From contig JALOAG010000005.1 in NCBI GenBank assembly GCA_023228875.1, positions 62,001 through 126,000 on the forward strand: a DNA stretch of 64,000 nucleotides. The letters run 5' to 3'. The position numbers and the translations under genes were made by a program. A model generated the notes under the pieces. That model made no database searches and was not told the origin of the DNA. It was given only the letters and a program-made list of their open reading frames with translations. Of this stretch, positions 43,256 through 53,250 are shown in pieces; the first letter of the stretch is position 1, and each line of letters opens with the position of its first letter. The stretch is from Bacteroidia bacterium. Its GTDB lineage: Bacteria; Bacteroidota; Bacteroidia; NS11-12g; UBA955.

Positions 43256-44560
43256 TTATTTCTGGTCACCGGCAGATGACAAACGGGTATAGCCAATCAA
43301 TTCGTCATATCTTAAAAACTGATTCTTATGGTAAATAAGAATGTTATAGTCATTCTCGGTTTGATAGAAATTATTCTCGGTGAGTGATAAATTGATTGAT
43401 TTATTATTTTCTTTGGACGGGGTTACAAACCAATAGGAATAATAACCTTGTTTGAGCATTGCTTCGCAATAATACAAGTTACGTACTTCATCATAAACCA
43501 TCTTGAAATCATCTTTCATTTCCCAATTGGTTAATTCTCCAAAGATATAAATAGGTTCATCAAGCTTGCCACTTGGATTAATGTAGTAAAACTCAACTTT
43601 TACGTAATCAGAACTAATATTAGGGTCGCGTGTCCCTGCATCTTTATTATCTAAAACAACTTTTCCATTGTAATCTATATATTGCAGATATGGTGTCGCA
43701 ATTCGTGTTTTCTCTTTAAAGAGTTGTGCGACAGGTCTATTGTATTCATCAAAAAACTTACGACTGACACTCGGGCTCATGGTGCGCATACTGCGAATAT
43801 CAAAATAGCGAAATTCATTGCCACCCCAGAAATTATTTTCAGAAGTATAATTGTAGTCCAATTTGCCGGCATTAACAAATCTGGGTTTCAATCCATAAAT
43901 TGCAGTAGTCCAATTTGTGTTTTGCAAAATCACCGCATTGACATCAATCATAGGATTGGGTATTTCATAGTTGTCAAAAGAAACAGTAAAATTGATTTGT
44001 TGTTTTTTAAGACGATTCTCTACATCACTTGAACGTTCTACTTTGGCATCGATTGTGAAAATTTCATCCAATACCAAGAATCGTTGTGTAAGAATAATGT
44101 CATTTTCATCATAATTTCTAAACACTACCAGCAGATAATTACCGGATACTTTAGGGAGCATTTCTTGTGTTGGAAATGTTAGAGAATAGTGAATATAGTT
44201 GATATAAGTGTTTTGAGAAAACGAAAAGGATTCTATATTGCCAAATTGATTTCCATTAATGTAATCGAAATAATGGATGTCAGAAGGCTCCCAGTTAGCG
44301 CTGCAATGAATGAATTTGTATTGATAAAAGTCATTATCACTTCTTAAATCGTCAAATCTAAGAGTAAGCGCACCCATAGGTGAGGAGAGTTTAACAATCG
44401 GGATGCGTTCTTCTGAATTTGTTTGTTGAAGAATCACGGTTTGAATGGCTTCTTCATACACTTTGTTCTTGTATTCCAACGGAACTTTTGCAGCCTGAGT
44501 GTTTGCCAATTTTAATATTAAAAACGGCACTAATAATAGGTATAGATTTTTCCTATTCAT
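43256..44560 (-). CDS. Type IX secretion system plug protein (DUF5103 family)
   Basis: A 434-residue exported protein (signal peptide MNRKNLYLLLVPFLILKLAN then about TQA). The family pattern is clear: YEEAIQTVILQQTN at the start of the mature part, PMGALTLRFDDL, DFYQYKFIHCSANWEPSDI, YLLVVFRNYDENDIILTQRF, NPMIDVNAVILQN, GGNEFRYFDIRS and a C-terminal immunoglobulin/AMPK-like module (IYIFGELTNWEM). In T9SS the Plug protein closes the extracellular or periplasmic end of the SprA channel. An in-frame TTG at 44578 overlaps the ABC-F gene; the ATG at 44560 fits the signal peptide. It is downstream of ABC-F in the same minus-strand unit. Confidence 0.82.
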   Translation of the reverse strand: MNRKNLYLLLVPFLILKLANTQAAKVPLEYKNKVYEEAIQTVILQQTNSEERIPIVKLSSPMGALTLRFDDLRSDNDFYQYKFIHCSANWEPSDIHYFDYINGNQFGNIESFSFSQNTYINYIHYSLTFPTQEMLPKVSGNYLLVVFRNYDENDIILTQRFLVLDEIFTIDAKVERSSDVENRLKKQQINFTVSFDNYEIPNPMIDVNAVILQNTNWTTAIYGLKPRFVNAGKLDYNYTSENNFWGGNEFRYFDIRSMRTMSPSVSRKFFDEYNRPVAQLFKEKTRIATPYLQYIDYNGKVVLDNKDAGTRDPNISSDYVKVEFYYINPSGKLDEPIYIFGELTNWEMKDDFKMVYDEVRNLYYCEAMLKQGYYSYWFVTPSKENNKSINLSLTENNFYQTENDYNILIYHKNQFLRYDELIGYTRLSSAGDQK

Positions 44561-44570
44561 TGTTTCAAAA

Positions 44571-46487
44571 TTACTCAAATGTTAGTAACGTCTCAAAAAC
44601 CTTCTCATATTCCTGAGCAGCTTGGCTTATTTCTACTTCTAATTTCTTATAGTAATTTGACTTTTCAAGCATTTCACCTTCATGAATAAGGTTCTCGGGT
44701 GTGCTAAGCCATTTTTCAATATTTGCTTTTTCTGATTTCAATCTTTCTAATTCTGATTCGAATTCAGCCAGTTTTTTTTCTAACTTTTTCTTTTCATTGA
44801 GCAAATCTTTTGCCGTATTGTCCGTATTGATGTTTTCTTTTGGCTTTGAAATGTTTTCGGTCTTTGTTGTGTTTTGAGTATTTGATTTCTCACGAATATT
44901 CTCTTCCCAGTATTTGTATTCAGCATAAGACCCTAAGTACTCTTTGAGTTGGTGATCTTCAATCCACCAAATTTTATTTGCAACCCGAGTAATAAAATGC
45001 CTGTCGTGAGAAACAAAAATAGCGGTTCCTGTATAGTTATTCAAAGCCTGCACCAATATATCGGTTGATTGCATATCTAAGTGGTTGGTCGGCTCGTCCA
45101 GTAGAAGGAAATTTGCTTCTTGTATCAGACACTTGGATAAAGCCACACGTGCTTTTTCTCCACCTGAAAGGATTTTGATTTTTTTGAAAACATCATCACC
45201 GGTAAATAGGAAACAACCTAAAACAGTTCGGAGTTCCATTTCAGTTTTTGCAGTTCCCATACTGTCTAATTCTTGTAATATAGCATTGTTTACATTCAGT
45301 GCTTCCAATTGATGCTGCGCATAAAATGATTTGATAACATTATGTCCGGTTTCAACTTGCCCTGAATATGATTCTTCGCCTGCTAAGATTCGTAAGAGCG
45401 TAGTTTTACCTTTCCCATTCGCTCCTATCAAAGCAATTTTATCACCTCGGTTAATAGCCCCTTCGGCATTCTGGAGGATTATGTTGTCTCCATAAGACTT
45501 GGAAAGGTTATGGAATCTTTTTAATACTTTTCCTGAATGTTGTTTAACCTTAAAGTCGAGATTGATTTTAGACTCAGGATTTTCAATTGCTTCAATGCGT
45601 TCTAATTTGTCAAGCAATTTCATTCTGCTTTGAGCCTGAGTAGCTTTTGATGCTTTGGCTTTGAACCTTTCTATAAATCGTTCTTGCTGTTTAATAAATT
45701 GTTGTTGGTTCTCAAATTGCCTTTGTTGCAAGTCTTCACGTTCTTCTTTGGATGAAAGATAGAAAGAATAATTACCCGGGTATAAATAGAATTTACCATA
45801 AGAGATTTCTGCAATGTGATTAACCATTCTGTCAAGGAAATAACGGTCGTGTGATACAACAATTACCGCACCTTTATAGTTCTGTAAATATTCTTCTAAC
45901 CACATGATGGAAGGCAAATCCAAGTGGTTTGTAGGCTCATCCAGTAACAAAAGTCTGGGTTGGCGCAGTAGAATTTTAGCAAGCAATACTCTCATTCTCC
46001 ATCCTCCTGAAAACTCACTAAAAGGTCTTTGTAAATCTTTAGTGGCAAATCCCAAACCTTCTAAAACTTCTTCTGTTTTATGTTTAATGTTGTATCCGTT
46101 AAGGCTTTCAAATCTATGTTGAACATCCCCTAACCTTGTAAGGATTTCTTCGCTGGAATCGGTTTCTAATTTTGTGTAGAGTGCATGTAGTTCTTCTTCT
46201 AATTTAATAACATCTGAAAAAGCCTCTAATGCAACTTCGTAAATTGATAGAGAATATTCTAAAGAAAGCAAATCTTGGTTTAGAAAACCAATAGTGCAAT
46301 CATTGCTTTTATTTAAAATTCCCTCTGATGGGGTATAGTCTCCGGCAATGATTCGCAGCAGTGTAGATTTGCCGGCTCCATTCAATCCGACTAAACCTAT
46401 GCGCTGTCCTTCAAATATTTGCCAATTTACATCTTTGTATAAATACCTGCCTCCAAAATGGAAGCCTATATCTTGTAATGAAATCAA
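44571..46487 (-). CDS. ABC-F family ATPase (Uup/EttA-like)
   Basis: A 638-residue cytosolic protein with two ABC domains and no membrane segments. Walker A GLNGAGKSTLLRI (about 35) and GANGKGKTTLLRI (about 350), signatures FSGGWRMRVLLAK and LSGGEKARVALSK, Walker B LLLLDEPTNHLD in both, an interdomain linker (about 240-310) and a C-terminal coiled coil (about 545-630, rich in K/E/L). ABC-F proteins act on ribosomes, resolving stalled states or protecting from drugs; Uup with its coiled coil is the nearest model. The start is TTG at 46487: an in-frame TAA lies two codons before it and no early Met follows, so no other start is possible. Confidence 0.92.
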   Translation of the reverse strand: MISLQDIGFHFGGRYLYKDVNWQIFEGQRIGLVGLNGAGKSTLLRIIAGDYTPSEGILNKSNDCTIGFLNQDLLSLEYSLSIYEVALEAFSDVIKLEEELHALYTKLETDSSEEILTRLGDVQHRFESLNGYNIKHKTEEVLEGLGFATKDLQRPFSEFSGGWRMRVLLAKILLRQPRLLLLDEPTNHLDLPSIMWLEEYLQNYKGAVIVVSHDRYFLDRMVNHIAEISYGKFYLYPGNYSFYLSSKEEREDLQQRQFENQQQFIKQQERFIERFKAKASKATQAQSRMKLLDKLERIEAIENPESKINLDFKVKQHSGKVLKRFHNLSKSYGDNIILQNAEGAINRGDKIALIGANGKGKTTLLRILAGEESYSGQVETGHNVIKSFYAQHQLEALNVNNAILQELDSMGTAKTEMELRTVLGCFLFTGDDVFKKIKILSGGEKARVALSKCLIQEANFLLLDEPTNHLDMQSTDILVQALNNYTGTAIFVSHDRHFITRVANKIWWIEDHQLKEYLGSYAEYKYWEENIREKSNTQNTTKTENISKPKENINTDNTAKDLLNEKKKLEKKLAEFESELERLKSEKANIEKWLSTPENLIHEGEMLEKSNYYKKLEVEISQAAQEYEKVFETLLTFE

Positions 46488-46516
46488 GGGTTAAACTAAG
46501 TAATGAAATAAAAAAA

Positions 46517-47323
46517 TTATGGTAATGAGTTTTTGAACTGTTGATAACGTTCAACAAACCTTTGTCCCTCTTTGCTGCCCATGCTTTCCCACTCTTTTGT
46601 AATAGCCTCTACTCGATTCTCAGGGTTGGGATGTGTACTCAAAAATTGTGGTCCGCTGGAATTGCCATTGGCTAACAGTTTTTCAAAAAAACGTGCTGCA
46701 CCAAGAGCGTCATAGTCGGTAGGATAGAGGTAGATAACAGAATATTTGTCAGCTTCTCTCTCTGCATCTCTGCCATAGGCAAGTTCTTTAAGTCCAACGG
46801 CAACACGAGCTAATGCGCCTTTGTCTTGACCAAATACAATATCCAACAATAATTGAAGTCCATATTGTCGGGTCATAGCAGTGGTCGAATGTCTTCTGTC
46901 TGCATGGGCAATTTCATGTCCCATTACACCTGCTAATTCATCCTCTGACTCAAGGTATTTGATTAATCCGGTATAAACATAAATATATCCGCCAGGAGTG
47001 CAGAATGCATTAAGAGTACTGTCGTCATTGATAATATGGGTTTCCCAAACAAATTTGTCTTTATATTGAACTTTGCCGCTGTTCAGAATATTATCGGTAA
47101 TTCTCTGTAAATGAGCATAAGCGTCAGAATATTTATTAGGATCTAATAACGGGTAATCTTGTGGACTGGCAGCTATTTCTTCTGAGACTTGTTTACCTAA
47201 CTCAATATCATCGTCTAATGAAAATATATTGATTTTCTTATCTTTACATGATTCAACAGAAATAGTGGTAGTAATGAGTACCAGTGATAATGGGAGAGTC
47301 CATTTAAAGAATGAGGTCTTCAT
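46517..47323 (-). CDS. M48 family zinc metalloprotease, lipoprotein
   Basis: A 268-residue protein with a lipoprotein signal (lipobox around VESCKDKK, about residue 26). The catalytic zinc motif is HEIAH in VMGHEIAHADRRHS (about residue 136), and the third ligand Glu is in AYGRDAEREADKYS (about residue 184). DSTLNAFCTPGGYIYVYTGL is the family block before the motif. It is a periplasmic outer-membrane-anchored protease of the BepA/LoiP type, probably for envelope protein quality control. Its own -7 element lies at 47344-47351. It precedes the ABC-F gene by about 30 bases on the minus strand. Confidence 0.9.
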   Translation of the reverse strand: MKTSFFKWTLPLSLVLITTTISVESCKDKKINIFSLDDDIELGKQVSEEIAASPQDYPLLDPNKYSDAYAHLQRITDNILNSGKVQYKDKFVWETHIINDDSTLNAFCTPGGYIYVYTGLIKYLESEDELAGVMGHEIAHADRRHSTTAMTRQYGLQLLLDIVFGQDKGALARVAVGLKELAYGRDAEREADKYSVIYLYPTDYDALGAARFFEKLLANGNSSGPQFLSTHPNPENRVEAITKEWESMGSKEGQRFVERYQQFKNSLP

Positions 47324-47343
47324 TGTGAAATATTTTAGGGGTG

Positions 47344-47351
47344 CAAAGTTA
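47344..47351 (-). promoter_or_regulatory. -7 element of the M48 protease gene
   Basis: It reads TAACTTTG then C on the minus strand, 20 bases before the ATG at 47323; probably also drives the ABC-F and plug genes downstream. Confidence 0.45.
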
Positions 47352-47478
47352 TGTTTTAGTGATTAAACTTCTAAACGCATTTAGCAGGTTGAATAAATGT
47401 TTTTTTAGACGAAAAAATTACAAGCCTTGAAATATTAAATATAATCATATTTATTTGCCGTAATGAACTTTGAATAGG

Positions 47479-49110
47479 ATGAAGTTTCTACTGTACATAT
47501 TTGCAATGTTTATGCTTCTTTCTTGTGCAAAGAAAGAACCGGTAGATATGATCATTCACAATGGAAATATTCATGTAATGAATCAAAGTTTAGATACAGT
47601 AGATGCCCTCGCAATTAAAAATGGACGCATCGTTGCCATTGGATCTAACATTAATATACTCAAAAAGTATACGTCATCTCAAGTTATAGATGCTAAGCAA
47701 AGAGAAATTTATCCCGGGTTGCATGACTGTCACGCTCATTTATTAAGTTTAGCAAGACAAGAAATGACAGTTGATTTGCGAGGAACTCTATCATATTATG
47801 AATTAATTGCCCGACTGGAAAAATACCAAACCAAAGCTCAAAGAGATATTATTATTGGACGTGGATGGGATCATACACTGTGGGGGGAGACAGAGTTTCC
47901 TGATAATGACAGGCTCAATGAATCGTATCCTACTACTCCGGTGGCGTTGACTCGAATTGATGGACATGCAATGTTGATTAACAAAGCAATGATGGATTAT
48001 CTTGGGATAACCCATCACTCAAAAATCAAAGGAGGCGTGTATCTAAAAAAGAAGGGAAAGTTGACAGGGATATTGTTGGATAATGCTGTGGATGAAGTTA
48101 ATAAGAAGTTACCTAAGCCCAACAAAGCACTACTGGCAAAAAAATTTTATGAAGTCCAAGAGTTATTACTGGCACATGGGATAACTACCATTCACGATGC
48201 CGGACTTGATGATGAAGCGCGTGATTTTTTTATTGAACTTGCAAATCAAAAGAAACTCAAAATAAACATTTATGCAATGCTTTTTCCCACACAGGGTAAT
48301 ATTGAGTTTGCGAAGCAACATGGGCATTATGTCAATGGTCGTCTAACCATTAGAAGTTTTAAAATGATTGCTGATGGTGCACTTGGTTCAAGGGGCGCTT
48401 GTTTGATAGAACCGTATTCAGACGATATACATAATCATGGTTTGATGGTAAGTTCTTATGAAGAATTATTGTCAAATTTTGAGATTGCCAAACAATTAAA
48501 TTATCAAATGAATACGCATTGCATAGGAGATTCTGCAAATAGGGTAGTACTTCAATTGGTAGATTCGCTCATGCGCGGAGTTCAAGACCATAGATGGCGC
48601 ATAGAGCATGCACAAGTTGTTCATCCGGGTGATGTAAAGTATTTTCGTTCTTCAGGATTGATTCCTTCGGTTCAGCCAACCCATGCTACGTCTGATCAGC
48701 GATGGGCAGAAATTAGACTTGGCAGACAGCGAATGTTATCTGAGGCGTATTTATACAAATCTTTACTTGATACACGCGGTATGATTCTTTTTGGTACAGA
48801 TTTTCCGATAGAAAATTATGATCCATTTTTAACAATATTTGCTGCTACTGCACGCAAAAATTCGGATAACGAACCTGCGGAGGGTTTTATGCCTAAAGAA
48901 TCAATCTCATTAGAAAAAACTATGCTTGCAATGACTGCTTGGGCTGCCTATGGTTGTTTTACCGAGAAGGAATCAGGAACATTGGAAGTTGGTAAAACTG
49001 CTACGTTTGTAATATTAAATTACCCCTTGGCAAATTTCAAAGAATTTCATAAAAATTCATCTTGGATGACTTTTATTGACGGGCAAATTGTTTTTAAAAG
49101 ACAACTATAA
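47479..49110 (+). CDS. Amidohydrolase family protein (YtcJ-like), lipoprotein
   Basis: A 543-residue protein. The N-terminus is a lipoprotein signal (MLLSCAKKE). Catalytic-domain motifs: the metal-binding HxH in GLHDCHAHLLSLA, GRGWDHTLWGE, RIDGHAMLINKAMM, ADGALGSRGACLIEPY, NTHCIGDSANRVVL, RIEHAQVVHPGD and GTDFPIENYDPFLTI. This order is that of amidohydrolase family 3 (YtcJ/N-acyl-amino-acid or exoenzyme-regulator AepA). The substrate is not known. The ATG at 47479 is chosen over TTG at 47470 because it gives a clean signal peptide. Confidence 0.88.
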   Translation: MKFLLYIFAMFMLLSCAKKEPVDMIIHNGNIHVMNQSLDTVDALAIKNGRIVAIGSNINILKKYTSSQVIDAKQREIYPGLHDCHAHLLSLARQEMTVDLRGTLSYYELIARLEKYQTKAQRDIIIGRGWDHTLWGETEFPDNDRLNESYPTTPVALTRIDGHAMLINKAMMDYLGITHHSKIKGGVYLKKKGKLTGILLDNAVDEVNKKLPKPNKALLAKKFYEVQELLLAHGITTIHDAGLDDEARDFFIELANQKKLKINIYAMLFPTQGNIEFAKQHGHYVNGRLTIRSFKMIADGALGSRGACLIEPYSDDIHNHGLMVSSYEELLSNFEIAKQLNYQMNTHCIGDSANRVVLQLVDSLMRGVQDHRWRIEHAQVVHPGDVKYFRSSGLIPSVQPTHATSDQRWAEIRLGRQRMLSEAYLYKSLLDTRGMILFGTDFPIENYDPFLTIFAATARKNSDNEPAEGFMPKESISLEKTMLAMTAWAAYGCFTEKESGTLEVGKTATFVILNYPLANFKEFHKNSSWMTFIDGQIVFKRQL

Positions 49111-49119
49111 ATTCAAAGG

Positions 49120-49803
49120 TTACTCTTTTTGGATTACAGTCCATTCTTTGAGGTTCCAAATTGCGGAAGGAATAGAGGAGCCTTGCATATAAAACACTTT
49201 TTTTATTACACCTATATTTTTGACATGGTAGAATCTTGCTTCACCGTTTGCTGGAAAACAAAAATTGTCATGTGTGCAAACAACACTGTCAAATGTGGTG
49301 TCAGCCATTAACATTGAGGGAATAATGCTCTCAATGGTAAAAAGAGAACGCGAACCGTATTTTTTTGAATTTCCAACCTGAATAGGAAATAATAAATAGG
49401 TTGAAGATAAAGTACGTTCGGCTTTTTTTCTGAAAGTCATTTCCCCTGTTAGAGCGTCAGGGTTTTTGTCTTCATAAATCCCATAGAATTCATAATTCTT
49501 AGGGTTTGAAATTGAGTCTTCGGGGTAATTTAATCTCAGCTCTCTTTGTTTGCGTGTAGGACACTTGCTTTTTTCCGGTATTGTTTCTTTAATGTAATAT
49601 TTATGTGCATAAATTGACACAGTATCAAATTGACCGGAAATAGAATCCTGATAAATCCAATATGAGCCCGGCAGAAATTCTGCCCATTCTTTCATTTCTT
49701 GCTGAATCTCAACAGTCTCAATGTATTTGCAATTGTTGTTACAAGAAAAGATTACGCCCAACAAACAAGACATACCAAGTACGTGAGTAGCCTTGTAGAA
49801 CAT
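49120..49803 (-). CDS. Uncharacterised lipoprotein downstream of transaldolase
   Basis: A 227-residue protein with a lipoprotein signal (MSCLLGVIFSCNNN, cysteine about residue 21). The mature part is beta-rich with aromatic residues (FLPGSYWIYQDSISGQFDTV, then YYIKE). The GSYWIY opening resembles that of Bacteroidota lipoproteins of unknown function. It is separated by three bases from the transaldolase-like gene upstream, so the two are co-transcribed, without obvious functional logic. It ends 9 bases from the convergent amidohydrolase gene. Confidence 0.7.
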   Translation of the reverse strand: MFYKATHVLGMSCLLGVIFSCNNNCKYIETVEIQQEMKEWAEFLPGSYWIYQDSISGQFDTVSIYAHKYYIKETIPEKSKCPTRKQRELRLNYPEDSISNPKNYEFYGIYEDKNPDALTGEMTFRKKAERTLSSTYLLFPIQVGNSKKYGSRSLFTIESIIPSMLMADTTFDSVVCTHDNFCFPANGEARFYHVKNIGVIKKVFYMQGSSIPSAIWNLKEWTVIQKE

Positions 49804-49806
49804 AAA

Positions 49807-50463
49807 CTACTTGTTTACCTTTTTATGGTCTTCTAAAAATTTGGCTAAGCCACTGTCTGTTAAAGGGTGATTAAGTAATCCTAATATTGAACTTAACGGA
49901 CAAGTAACAACATTTGCTCCGGCTTCTGCAGATTTAATAATATGTAATGGATTGCGAATAGATGCAGCCAATATTTGGGTTTCAAATCTTTGGACTGCAT
50001 AGATATGTGCAATTTGCTGTATTAGCTCCATGCCGTCAAAACTAATATCATCTAATCTTCCTATAAAAGGTGAAACATAAGTTGCTCCTGCTTTGGCAGC
50101 TAAAATAGCTTGACCTGCGCTGAAAACAAGTGTACAATTTGTGCGAATACCTTTTTTTGTTAAATAACTAATAGCCTTAACACCATCTTTAATCATTGGA
50201 ATTTTAACAACTATGTTCTTGTGGATTTTTGCCAACTCCAAACCCTCTTTTATCATTCCATCAAAATCAGTAGCAATCACTTCTGCACTAATGTCTCCGT
50301 CCACAATTTCACAAATTGTTTTATAATGTTTTTTAACATTTGCATTTCCTTTTATACCTTCTTTAGCCATCAGTGAAGGATTGGTTGTAACCCCGTCAAG
50401 GATTCCGAGTGCATTTGCTTCTTTGATTTGTTCAAGGTTTGCAGTGTCTAAAAAGAATTTCAT
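49807..50463 (-). CDS. Transaldolase, short TalC/fructose-6-phosphate aldolase type
   Basis: A 218-residue TIM-barrel enzyme. MKFFLDTANL at the start, GVTTNPSLMAKEG, and the Schiff-base Lys87 in NIVVKIPM, followed by GIRTNCTLVFSAGQA and SPFIGRLDDI. These match the small transaldolase/FSA family. It acts in the pentose phosphate pathway as transaldolase or splits fructose-6-phosphate; sequence alone does not fully separate the two. ATG 50463 follows a -7 element. It is co-transcribed with the lipoprotein at 49120. Confidence 0.92.
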   Translation of the reverse strand: MKFFLDTANLEQIKEANALGILDGVTTNPSLMAKEGIKGNANVKKHYKTICEIVDGDISAEVIATDFDGMIKEGLELAKIHKNIVVKIPMIKDGVKAISYLTKKGIRTNCTLVFSAGQAILAAKAGATYVSPFIGRLDDISFDGMELIQQIAHIYAVQRFETQILAASIRNPLHIIKSAEAGANVVTCPLSSILGLLNHPLTDSGLAKFLEDHKKVNK

Positions 50464-50482
50464 GTTGATTGATTTAAAGATG

Positions 50483-50490
50483 CAAAACTA
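50483..50490 (-). promoter_or_regulatory. -7 element of the transaldolase gene
   Basis: It reads TAGTTTTG then C on the minus strand, 19 bases before the ATG. Confidence 0.5.
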
Positions 50491-50560
50491 TTTTCAGTGC
50501 ATGGGATTGACTTAACAACTTGTAAACAATTAGCCATTTCATCAAGAATGGGTTTTTATC

Positions 50561-50568
50561 TACCTTTG
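50561..50568 (+). promoter_or_regulatory. -7 element of the arginase gene
   Basis: TACCTTTG then C, 16 bases before the ATG at 50585. Confidence 0.5.
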
Positions 50569-50584
50569 CGCACGTTCATAATAC

Positions 50585-51517
50585 ATGAGTATGATACAAC
50601 AAGAAAAAATCAGCATCATCGCTTGTCCTTCTGAAATTGCAGCAGGTAAGCTGGGTAACGCACAAGGGGTTGTTGAGTTGATTAATCTTTTCAATGAACA
50701 GAAGATATACCCTTTTGCAAAATATGTATTTACTCCAATTCAGAACAAATTAAATGAAGGGAAAACGTTTTTCAATGCCAAACACATCGAACAAGTATAT
50801 CATAATTTAGTAGCGACTTATCATACTGTGAACTCAGAGATGCGTGAAGGAAGATTTTGTGTCAACGTACTTGGGGATCACAGTAATGCAATTGCAACTT
50901 TCTCATGCTTTGCAGATATATACGGGGTTGAAAATTCGGGACTGATTTGGGTAGATGCACATGCTGATATGCATTCTCCTTACACTACTCCATCGGGAAA
51001 TATGCACGGAATGCCTTTGGCTGCACTAATGGCAACAGATAACATTGAGAATGTCAAGAATGCTGTTGAGGTAGAGTTGAAAGCATGGTGGGACAGGTTT
51101 AAAAATATTGGACAACTAGGTAGCCACCCTAAATTGTTGCCAAGAAATTTGGTAATAATAGGATTGAGAGATTTTGAATCGCAAGAAGAAGCATTGTTTA
51201 ACAAACTCAATGTGAAATATTTTGCACCTGATACTATTAAAGAAATTGGTATTGAGGCTGTAATGAAACAGGCAAAAGAATATCTCAATCATTGTAATAG
51301 TTTGATGTGTTCTTTTGATGTGGACTCGATTGATTCAAGTTTGGTAAAAGGCACAGGTACTCCGGTTGTCAATGGGTTGACACTTGAAGAGGCAAGATTT
51401 GTTTTTGATTTTGTGTTTGTAAATCCTGAATTTAAGTCTTTAGATATAACGGAGTTTAATCCTACTTTGGATTCTTCTAATCAGACAGCAGAAAGAGTCT
51501 TGCACTTGTTTAAATAA
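50585..51517 (+). CDS. rocF: Arginase
   Basis: A 310-residue ureohydrolase. The binuclear manganese ligands are in VLGDHSNAIATF, GLIWVDAHADMHSP (DAHAD) and SFDVDSIDSS (DVD), followed by GTPVVNGLTLEEA and ITEFNPTLD. SGNMHGMPLAA is the arginase substrate loop rather than the agmatinase pattern, so arginine to ornithine and urea is the likely reaction. Start ATG 50585 (a second ATG at 50591 is possible). It is transcribed alone. With the arginine decarboxylase-like gene at 5563, the window encodes two different enzymes that consume arginine. Confidence 0.9.
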   Translation: MSMIQQEKISIIACPSEIAAGKLGNAQGVVELINLFNEQKIYPFAKYVFTPIQNKLNEGKTFFNAKHIEQVYHNLVATYHTVNSEMREGRFCVNVLGDHSNAIATFSCFADIYGVENSGLIWVDAHADMHSPYTTPSGNMHGMPLAALMATDNIENVKNAVEVELKAWWDRFKNIGQLGSHPKLLPRNLVIIGLRDFESQEEALFNKLNVKYFAPDTIKEIGIEAVMKQAKEYLNHCNSLMCSFDVDSIDSSLVKGTGTPVVNGLTLEEARFVFDFVFVNPEFKSLDITEFNPTLDSSNQTAERVLHLFK

Positions 51518-51634
51518 TCTTTGAGAGCCTCTCTATGATTATTTATCAACTTTTTGTGATAAAAAATCTCTGTTGAATCAATAATACGGTACTGAAATTT
51601 AATTTAACTTGCCCCCAGATTAGCAAAGGGAAAA

Positions 51635-53152
51635 ATGGCAATTTTTAATTCACTCATCAATTGGTATTTTAAAAACAGACTACAGTCTTTAGAGGATTCA
51701 ATTCAAAATTCTATTGCAATCCAGAAAAGGACGTTAGTTGAGTTGCTTGAAAGAGCAAAGTACACCGAGTTTGGTAAGAAATATCAATTTGAAACCATCA
51801 GGGATTATAAAGATTTTGCAACGCAAGTGCCTATTGCGACTTATGAGGATTTACATCCTTATATTGAACGGATGATGAAAGGTGAGCAGAATGTGTTGTG
51901 GAGTACAGAGATCAAATGGTTTGCAAAATCATCCGGTACTACAAATAATCGTAGCAAGTTTATACCTGTAAGTGGAGAAACTATAGAAACTTGCCATTTA
52001 GAAGCAGGAAGAGATGTAATTTCAATTTATCTAAAGCATAAACCAGAGAGTAATTTGTTTACTGGCAAAGGCTTGCTAATAGGAGGAAGTCAGAACGTTA
52101 ATCCGCTAAACGAATACTCTAATTATGGAGATTTGTCTGCAGTGATGATAAAACATTTGCCTATTTGGGTGCATTTATTCAAAACTCCAAGTCTGTCCAT
52201 TGCATTGATGGATGATTGGGAGAAAAAAGCTGAAAAGATGGCTGAATATACTGTTCAAGAAAATGTAACCAGTATTTCGGGAGTGCCCACATGGACATTG
52301 GTCTTATTTGAAAAATTGCTTAAGAGAACCGGAAAATTGAATATGTTGGAAGTATGGCCCAATATGGAGTTATACATTCACGGTGGTGTAGGCTTTACAC
52401 CCTACAGGAAACAATTTAAAGAATATTTTCCTTCTGAGCAGGTTAGTTACCTTGAAACCTATAACGCATCAGAAGGATTTTTTGGAATTCAAACGGATTT
52501 ATCTGTCAATGAAATAGCATTGATGGTTCATTATGGAATTTTCTTTGAATTTATTCCTATGGAAGAATTTGGAAAAGAAAACGCAAGGATTTTGCCATTA
52601 TGGGAAGTGCAAGCCGGAGTTAATTATGCCGTTATCATTTCTAATAATTCTGGTTTGTGGCGCTATCAATTGGGCGACACCATTAAGTTTACATCAGTAG
52701 CACCATTTAAATTCCATGTTACAGGAAGAACACGTTTGTTTATCAATGCTTTTGGAGAGGAATTAATGATAGACAATGCAGATAGGGCAATAGAACATGC
52801 GTGTAAATTGTGTAACGCTACTATAAAAGACTATACTGCAGCACCTATTTATTTGGACGATCCTAATAATGCAGGTCATCAATGGTTAATTGAATTTGAA
52901 AATCAGCCACGGGATTTAACGCAGTTTACTATTGAGTTGGATAATAAATTAAAGGAATTGAACACCGATTATGAAGCGAAACGCCACAAAGATTTAGCGT
53001 TAAAGATGCCTAAAATCAATGTGGTTCCCGCAGATACATTTCATAAATGGCTTAGTAGTAAGAATAAGCTTGGAGGACAACACAAAGTACCACGCTTGTG
53101 GAATGACCGCAGTATTGTTGAAGAAATGCTTAAACTCGTTAGCGAGCATTAA
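51635..53152 (+). CDS. GH3 family acyl-adenylate/amido-synthetase-like protein
   Basis: A 505-residue protein of the GH3 family, best known from plants where members join acyl acids to amino acids. Motifs: the phosphate loop WFAKSSGTTNNRSKFIPVS (about residue 91), SGVPTWTLVLFEKLL, YNASEGFFGIQ and YQLGDTIKF. These are the adenylating-domain elements. Bacteroidota commonly have one copy of unknown substrate. The ATG at 51635 follows a region with no clear promoter element. Confidence 0.88.
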   Translation: MAIFNSLINWYFKNRLQSLEDSIQNSIAIQKRTLVELLERAKYTEFGKKYQFETIRDYKDFATQVPIATYEDLHPYIERMMKGEQNVLWSTEIKWFAKSSGTTNNRSKFIPVSGETIETCHLEAGRDVISIYLKHKPESNLFTGKGLLIGGSQNVNPLNEYSNYGDLSAVMIKHLPIWVHLFKTPSLSIALMDDWEKKAEKMAEYTVQENVTSISGVPTWTLVLFEKLLKRTGKLNMLEVWPNMELYIHGGVGFTPYRKQFKEYFPSEQVSYLETYNASEGFFGIQTDLSVNEIALMVHYGIFFEFIPMEEFGKENARILPLWEVQAGVNYAVIISNNSGLWRYQLGDTIKFTSVAPFKFHVTGRTRLFINAFGEELMIDNADRAIEHACKLCNATIKDYTAAPIYLDDPNNAGHQWLIEFENQPRDLTQFTIELDNKLKELNTDYEAKRHKDLALKMPKINVVPADTFHKWLSSKNKLGGQHKVPRLWNDRSIVEEMLKLVSEH

Positions 53153-53250
53153 GTCTTTGTAACAGATTATTTTGTGCTTTGGTACAAGATTTGAGAAAAA
53201 ACAGCGTTTGACTTTCAATTATTTCAACACATATTTTATACTTGCAGCCA

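Noticed and set aside
43682..44032. 116-codon plus-strand frame within the plug gene
   Set aside because: Antisense shadow of a well-supported gene.
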